From Paragonimus westermani (lineage: Eukaryota > Platyhelminthes > Trematoda > Plagiorchiida > Troglotrematidae): 64,000 nt of DNA. This document shows, piece by piece, positions 61,470 to 64,000 of this stretch. Location: contig QNGE01001300.1 of NCBI GenBank assembly GCA_008508345.1, positions 1 to 64,000 on the forward strand, given 5' to 3'. The translations under genes and the position numbers were made by a program. The notes under the pieces are model-generated. The model did no database searches. It was not told where the DNA came from and was given only the letters and a program-made list of their open reading frames with translations. Position 1 is the first letter of the stretch; each line of letters begins with the position of its first letter.

Positions 61470-62840
61470 TTAAACAAATTGTTTTTCTCCGGTGCTCGTT
61501 ATAACAAAATCCGATGCTGGAGCAGCGTGCCGTGCTGATTGGTCCCCGCGCTGACACACGAGTCTGTTCGTGTTTTCGACACTGATTGGCCGTAGACTTC
61601 TGTGAATCAATGGTTGACTTTGTATCGATGCTTTCGTCCGATCCAATCCCTCTGCATCCTTCCTTTTCTCGTAGCATAATCCACTTCTGGTTCGTGATAA
61701 TACTTTCTTCTCTTCAAGGATGAGGTCTTCATGCGGTGTTACTCTTGTTCTCAGATGCGCCCGATTCCTCCTCTTCAGTACTCCTCCGGAATCTATTTCA
61801 TATGACCGATAACCGCAGCACCTCACCACCACCCCTTCTATCCATCGCCGTGGGTTTTCTGGAACGCACTGTACCCATACTTTATCGCCTACCTGCAGAA
61901 CCAGTAGGTCGCGGGCTCCTTTGTCTTGGTATCGCTTTTGGGTTAGCATTCGTCTCCTCAAATCATCGTACACTTCAATTGCGTTCGGCGATTGGGGTTT
62001 TAGTAGTTCCCCTATTATCGGCAAATGCGTGCGTGTTCTTCTCCCCAACATTCTTTAAACGGAAATGTGGGACATAGTTTCGTTGAGAGTATTTCGTTTC
62101 TTCAATAACATTAAATATGGATCATTTCCAGATAATTGGGCCAGTTGCGGCAGTCGCTCTGCCATGGTGACCGCCGCTTCGGCTTTACCATTTGACTGAC
62201 TGTAGTACGGACTACTTGTACGGTGCTCGAGTCCTCACTTTTTAGCAAACGTTCTAAAATCCGCGCCGATGAACTGTGGTCCGTTGTCGGAAAAGAAGAT
62301 CTCAGGTATACCGTAGCGCGCAAATTGGGCTCGAAGTTTATTAACGACCGCGCTGGAAGTAGTGGAACTCAGCCATTCTAACTCATAGAAAGTATTGCTT
62401 GTTGTTGGATGCAAAGATGTCCGCCGATAATATTTGCCAGGGTCTTTGAGGGATTTGACGCATCAACATCATTTCCTTGGTTTTTTTTGAGTCAATAGCC
62501 CGACATGCATTACAGCTCTGTATTTAGTCCCTTAGGGAACTCTAAATCTGAGACCAATAGGAGAGCTCCTTTGCCCTCCGGAAACAGCTATTCACTCCCG
62601 TATGTGCCAGGTGAACGTGCTCCAACATCTTCCGTTGAAATATCTCTGGAATTGCGATTCTTTCTCCCTTGAATATCAAGCCGTCTTCCTGGATAAATTG
62701 ATCGCGGTCACTAAAGAAGACTGCTAATTCCTCGGGCAACTTTCTCTTGTCTTGTGTCCACCCGTTTCTAAGCGTTTCAGCCAGACGTTGTAATGTGGCG
62801 TCCTGCGCGGTTGCTTCTTTTAGGTCGGTGATTAGTGCGC
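61470..62840 (-). pseudogene. Ty3/gypsy integrase (K02A2.6-like), interrupted
   Basis: Minus-strand order: linker ATAQDATLQRLAETL and H2C2 zinc finger HVHLAHTGVNSCFRRAKELS, with the Cys pair CNAC at 62503-62514. The first catalytic Asp is in SADIF (62419-62421). The second Asp is in FFSDNGPQF (62286-62288), and the Glu in SQSNGKAEA (62178-62180), exactly 35 residues later. RMLGRRTRTHLP and the GDKVWVQ ... RRNRAHLRTR C-terminal domain end at TAA 61470. Integrase joins element cDNA to chromosomal DNA. All three catalytic residues are kept. Breaks are TAG 62542, TAA 62524, a small deletion with phase change near 62400, TGA 62235-62237 and TAA 62055-62057. Reverse transcriptase and RNase H are not in the window. 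Sequence upstream of about 62840 no longer matches. Confidence 0.88.
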
Positions 62841-64000
62841 TCGATTGTGAGCAGTGGAGATATGACTGTTCTGTAACTTCAATTGATGATTTCTTGTATT
62901 TTAATTTAAAAAAATAAACTGTAGCACTGCAATTCTTTACGAAGTCGTTGGGCGGAAAACATTGTGGAATTTGACAGGCGTTCTCAAGCATCTGTTTAAA
63001 ACTATCTGTGCGGTCATTTTAGCCACTTTTCTCCCGGTCTATCCCGATTTCCTTTCAGGTCGACGATGACCAAAATAACACATATCGGTGAACCACATAA
63101 CAGTGCAAACACGCACATTTCTGTAATCAATGCTGGTCATCCTTATCGGGTAAGATTAATATAATAATTTGGTGAATTTCGCTCAATTCCATAATATCTT
63201 TTACACAGGCAAATGATGTTTCTACTGTTCAGAATCCGGTACAAACTCACTTCAGAAGGCCAAAGTGAGTTTTCAGTTTGTTCAAACTAATGAGAAGCAT
63301 GGTGGTCTAATTCAATGAAATTAACGTCTCGGTTGCAAACGTTTCATTTTCAAACGGAAGACTTTCCGGATGTCGTCTTTATTGAATAGCATAACGCTGA
63401 CGTACTCCTAAGTCTAACATTTTTCTAATATCCCATAATATAAGCCCGGATAATGTCACATAAATTGGGATGCAAACTATGCATCCAATACACTAAGTTT
63501 GATTAACTTAAACTGTCATGTAAATTAAACAGTTCTGTCACGTTCTACGAAGTCCAAAATATGATCTAATTTCAGGTCTTGAGTGACATTATAATTTAGG
63601 ATTTGGTTTGACACAACATCGGATAGGGCTGTGTTCACCTCTGATAAAGCTAATCCTTAAATTCTCCCACCCAATTTGCCAACTACATATCATTGTGCGT
63701 GTGGGAAATAAAGAGGAGCAACAGTCGGAAAGTCATCACATTTCAGCGAGTAATGAGTCCCCGAATAATTTTAACAGTGTATGAATGCTTACACTTGAAT
63801 GCGTTTGCAAAGTGAATTCAATCCATAACGGACTTTCAACCGAACCCCATGTAATTTACGCGGACGAAAGAAATCTGATGACCACTTTGTAACTAATCAC
63901 TCAAAATGTATTTTTCAGATTTTTGAATAGAGATAATCGCTGCGTTTAGACAATTTATTGTGGGAATATCACCAGCTTGCCTTTTTTGGGAGTGAGTGAG
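62841..64000. other. No recognisable gene
   Basis: The open frame of the integrase linker continues to 62991 but its first 50 codons match nothing in gypsy elements. 63000-64000 holds no frame of note, no repeat and no LTR-like border. The 5' part of the gypsy element is therefore truncated or rearranged here. Confidence 0.45.

Noticed and set aside
1..64000. CRISPR arrays, bacterial operons, rRNA or canonical tRNA genes
   Set aside because: None seen. The sequence is eukaryotic, without regularly spaced repeats or cloverleaf folds other than the SINE head.

Overview
This window looks like intronic or intergenic DNA from a flatworm, most likely a digenean trematode. It is AT-rich, has no dense operons, and no reading frame longer than about 190 codons. 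No conventional host gene could be recognised. Everything that can be named is a relic of a mobile element: Penelope-like elements (PLE) with a GIY-YIG endonuclease, Ty3/gypsy integrases, non-LTR (LINE) reverse transcriptase pieces, and a tRNA-derived SINE carrying a hammerhead ribozyme. The trematode assignment is an inference from this mixture and from the wording of the PLE and LINE C-termini, which match fluke elements as I know them. No search was run.

Layout. 1-240 is the C-terminal end of a LINE polyprotein. 1440-3330 is a composite of PLE and gypsy pieces. It holds a PLE reverse-transcriptase tail, a 141-bp gypsy integrase fragment present twice in direct orientation (1861-2001 and 2562-2702), and a nearly complete PLE GIY-YIG domain broken by one TGA, followed by its 3' UTR. 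18497-18620 and 31228-31390 are partial SINE copies. 19949-20960 holds two PLE ends in inverted orientation that share a frameshift. 28970-29340 is a badly decayed gypsy integrase core. 36879-36968 is a scrap of LINE reverse transcriptase. 42660-43070 is another PLE end. 54330-54430 is a third gypsy integrase fragment. 55485-55579 holds a hammerhead-like fold and a palindrome. 59505-59805 holds two head-to-head SINE copies, one with a fully paired hammerhead ribozyme. 61264-62840 is the 3' half of a Ty3/gypsy element (integrase and a candidate LTR) on the minus strand.

How the parts relate. Three PLE copies share a 3' UTR with hammerhead-like sequence and a conserved four-base closing stem. 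The SINE has pol III A and B boxes followed by a ribozyme with every core base in place. Self-cleaving RNA motifs therefore recur across two unrelated retroelement classes in 64 kb, and a third, different hammerhead-like fold sits at 55.5 kb. This is the most interesting content here. The remaining sequence holds only short frames with no family I can name.
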